A stretch of 42,930 nucleotides of DNA, from the NCBI GenBank assembly GCA_030695205.1, contig JAUYTN010000066.1, forward strand, positions 1-42,930, read 5' to 3'. The stretch comes from Burkholderiaceae bacterium (GTDB lineage Bacteria > Pseudomonadota > Gammaproteobacteria > Burkholderiales > Burkholderiaceae_C). Positions 40,742 through 42,930 of the stretch are shown piece by piece (within the stretch, counting starts at the first letter, position 1; each line of letters begins with the position of its first letter). The notes beneath the pieces are model-generated. The model saw only the letters and a program-made list of their open reading frames with translations, was not told where the DNA came from and made no database searches. A program made the translations under genes and the position numbers.

Positions 40742-42135
40742 TGCTCGGCCGGCTGTCGCTGACGGCGCGCCTGACCGCGCTGTACACCCTGGTCTCGGCC
40801 TGCGTGCTCGTCGGACTGGGCCTGCTAGTCTCGATCGCGGTGGGTCGGCACTTTGTCGAACTCGACCGGGATTTCCTGAAGGACAAGATCGAACTGGTGC
40901 AGACCATTGTCAGCGAGACTGCGTCATCGGAGATGCTGGCACCCCGGCTGGATGAGTTGCTGACCAGTCACCACGGCTTGTTCATCGAGCTGCACAACAG
41001 CGCCGGCCAGGTCTATGGCGAAGCGGGTTCGGTGTTCTCCCGCCTGCCACCGTCCATCGGTACAGATGAACAGGCCTTTGACTGGACGGCCGGCGATCAC
41101 ACGCTGCGCGGTCTGAGGGCGGCCATCCGTCCGCCCTCCACGTGGACGGGCCAGGCCGCGGACGGCCAACCGCTTGAACTCCTGATCGCGCTGGACACGG
41201 CGCACCACACCCATTTCATGCAGTCGCTCAGGCAGACGCTGGCGCTCTACCTGATCGGCGCCATCCTGGCCAGCGGCTTGCTGGGCTGGTGGGCCGCCCG
41301 CCGGGGCCTGGCGCCGCTTCGAACCATGAAAGAGCGCGCCATGACGGTCACGGCCCACAAGCTGGACCAGCGCATGCCCGTGGACGCGGTGCCGACGGAG
41401 TTCGCCGACCTGGCACAGAGCCTGAACACCATGCTCGAACGCCTGCAATCCGACTTTGCGCGGCTGCAGGAATTCTCCAGCGACCTGGCGCACGAACTGC
41501 GTACCCCCATCAACAACCTGCTGACCCAGACACAGGTGTCACTGGCCCAGAAACGGGATGCGAGCGCCTACCAGGACATCCTCGCCTCCAACGCCGAAGA
41601 ATTTCAGCGACTGGCCCGCATGGTGTCTGACATGCTGTTTCTGGCCAAGACGGAGCACGGAATCGAACTGCCCAACCCGGAGGCGATTGAGTTGGAGCAG
41701 GAAACGCGGGCGCTGTTCGACTTCTATGACGCGGTGGCCGACGAGAAACGCATTCGTCTTTCGCTTGCTGGGCAGGCGGTGATCATGGGTGACCGCCTGA
41801 TGGTTCGGCGCGCCATTGGCAACCTGCTGTCCAACGCCTTGCGGCACTCACCGGATGATGCCGACGTGACGGTGACGATCGAAAAGCAAGGCACCATCAC
41901 CACCCTGCGTCTCACCAACACGGGGCCCACCATTTCCCCCGAGGTTCTGCCTCGGCTGTTCGACCGCTTCTTCCGGGTGGACAAGTCGCGCAGCCACCCG
42001 GACTCCGATGGCGCTGGCCTGGGCCTGTCGATCACCCAGGCGATCATGGCCGCCCATGGCGGCTCCGTGACAGCCAGTTCCAGCAACGGCATCACCACCT
42101 TCTGCCTCGTCTTTCCCAGCTCAGTTGCAGATTGA
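40741..42135 (+). CDS. copS: Heavy-metal sensor histidine kinase (CopS/CusS)
   Basis: A 464-residue inner-membrane kinase. TM1 is about 12-34, a periplasmic sensor loop 36-163, TM2 166-186, then a HAMP domain. The phosphorylated His251 is in SSDLAHELRTPINNL; the ATPase has NLLSNALRHS and DSDGAGLGLSI. This is the layout of the heavy-metal sensor kinase group. ATG 40741 overlaps the copR stop (TGATG). It should sense periplasmic copper and phosphorylate CopR. Confidence 0.9.
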   Translation: MLGRLSLTARLTALYTLVSACVLVGLGLLVSIAVGRHFVELDRDFLKDKIELVQTIVSETASSEMLAPRLDELLTSHHGLFIELHNSAGQVYGEAGSVFSRLPPSIGTDEQAFDWTAGDHTLRGLRAAIRPPSTWTGQAADGQPLELLIALDTAHHTHFMQSLRQTLALYLIGAILASGLLGWWAARRGLAPLRTMKERAMTVTAHKLDQRMPVDAVPTEFADLAQSLNTMLERLQSDFARLQEFSSDLAHELRTPINNLLTQTQVSLAQKRDASAYQDILASNAEEFQRLARMVSDMLFLAKTEHGIELPNPEAIELEQETRALFDFYDAVADEKRIRLSLAGQAVIMGDRLMVRRAIGNLLSNALRHSPDDADVTVTIEKQGTITTLRLTNTGPTISPEVLPRLFDRFFRVDKSRSHPDSDGAGLGLSITQAIMAAHGGSVTASSSNGITTFCLVFPSSVAD

Positions 42136-42394
42136 CTGGTGCTTGGGATGACCGGTTACGTCGATCGCGACCTTTCAGTTGGCAAGTTCGGGTGACCGCA
42201 CCCAGCCTTCTCCAGACATCGGTCACCATGACGTGAGCTGCGCTTTGTTATTTACAGCACCAGTTCGTGCGATCAGCAATCGATCGTTGGCGAGTAGAGG
42301 ACAGATCTCAATTTGGACTTCATATCGCCTGGCGGCCAGACAGTAGCTGATGAGCCAATACAGCCGGGTTACCTACAGATCAGGATGGATGCCG

Positions 42395-42532
42395 TCAGGC
42401 ATTGCGTAGCAGCGCGAGCTCGGCATCAGCAACATCTATGCGCACCATGCCCTTCTCCACGAGCACTTGCGCAAGACGTTCAATTTCGTCGCCCACAGCT
42501 CCGGCCATCATGGCGATGTTTTGAGCGTGCAG
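42395..42532 (-). pseudogene. 3' fragment of an unidentified gene cut by an IS21-type end
   Basis: The minus frame reads QNIAMMAGAVGDEIERLAQV then LVEKGMVRIDVADAELALLRNA and a TGA at 42397-42395. It looks like a genuine helical protein end of about 45 residues, but I cannot name it. Its upstream part is missing because the IS21-type end begins at 42533. Confidence 0.4.
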
Positions 42533-42930
42533 TGTTGCCGCCGCCCGAAAACTGACCCACCCCAGGCCACTGTGCCGACTGAAAACTGACCCAGGTGTTT
42601 AACTTTCCTTGCTCAATTATTGGGCAGGGGTCAAAGAGGGTGATCACCCTGGATATGTTGGGAAGAATTCGTCGGATGTACCTGCGCGACATGATGTCGT
42701 TGCATGAGATCGCCAAGCGGACGGGACTGTCGCGCATCACGGTACGAAGCTGGCTGAGGACGCCATAAGAGGTGAAGGAGCCGGTCTACAAACGCCAGGC
42801 GGGATTCAACAAGCTCAGTGCCTATGTGGAAGAGCTGGAGCTCTCGCTCAAGGCCGATGCTCAGCGGCCCAAGCAGGACCGGCGCACGGCGCGCGCTTTA
42901 TTTGCGCAGATCAGGGCCAGCGGTTATGTC
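42533..42930 (+). mobile_element. IS21-family element, left end and start of istA (partial)
   Basis: Left end TGTTGCCGCCGCCCGAAAAC followed by TGACCCACCC, a second CTGAAAACTGACCCAGG repeat, and then istA. The internal repeats ending TGACCC are typical of IS21-family ends. The element runs off the window's right edge. Confidence 0.75.
42640..42930 (+). pseudogene. istA: IstA transposase, partial, with in-frame stop
   Basis: From GTG 42640 the frame reads MITLDMLGRIRRMYLRDMMS, then LHEIAKRTGLSRITVRSWLRTP, an IstA HTH, then TAA at 42766-42768, and continues in frame as EVKEPVYKRQAGFNKLSAYVEELELSLKADAQRPKQDRRTARALFAQIRASGYV to the window end. The normal residue at the stop is probably Glu (GAA to TAA). 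Unless read through, transposase would end after 42 residues. The DDE domain lies outside the window. Confidence 0.8.

Noticed and set aside
1..42930. CRISPR arrays, tRNA or rRNA genes
   Set aside because: No regularly spaced direct repeats and no tRNA or rRNA-like stretch were seen.

Overview
This window looks like a chromosomal or large-plasmid segment of a betaproteobacterium, most likely order Burkholderiales, family Comamonadaceae. The reasons are the high GC content, the protein families present, and a load of IS21-type ends and decayed insertion sequences between gene blocks. That placement is inference from overall look, not from a phylogenetic marker.

Layout. Positions 1-138 carry an IS21-type end that points out of the window. 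Positions 226-3148 hold a leftward stress cluster: Rnk, a double UspA protein, a protein with an unusually regular hexapeptide solenoid, and a GNAT acetyltransferase. An MFS exporter follows (3591-5189). Positions 5190-11560 are worn ground: a TauE/SafE permease, a YeiH fragment abutting an oxidoreductase fragment, two Lin0512 genes, a KdpD-like fragment, a frameshifted higB with an intact higA, and a TumE/TumA-type toxin-antitoxin pair, with IS debris between them.

Positions 11558-15613 form a nitric-oxide module. NorR is divergent from flavohaemoglobin hmp, which is followed by an HPP-CBS membrane protein. The gap between them has three GT-N7-AC NorR boxes and a textbook sigma-54 promoter. 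Positions 15664-23574 form one tight nine-gene leftward operon: a branched-chain-type ABC importer, a CYP199-like P450 with its ferredoxin and ferredoxin reductase, and a MarR regulator. The P450 retains the benzoate-carboxylate-binding residues of CYP199A, so the operon probably imports and demethylates a para-alkoxybenzoate. A palindrome inside its promoter is a good candidate MarR operator.

Positions 23796-29681 are an accessory stretch: a small SH3-like protein, a Fic protein with paired operator-like repeats, IS-end palindromes, a terminator followed by a group II intron 5' fragment, a visibly AT-richer two-gene module (an NdpA/YejK-like protein plus a three-TM membrane protein with a large soluble domain), an integrase fragment and a MITE. 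The NdpA-membrane pair is the best candidate here for an undescribed system, perhaps phage defence.

Positions 29823-42135 are a periplasmic copper-resistance island. It contains a P-type ATPase, a YncE-like propeller, two multicopper oxidases, a Met-rich protein, cytochrome c, a CusF-like chaperone, a cupredoxin and a TolC-like protein. All of these run leftward under a divergent CopR/CopS-type two-component system, and two cop-box-like sites sit where the operon would start and restart. The window ends in a second outward-facing IS21-type end whose istA carries an in-frame stop.
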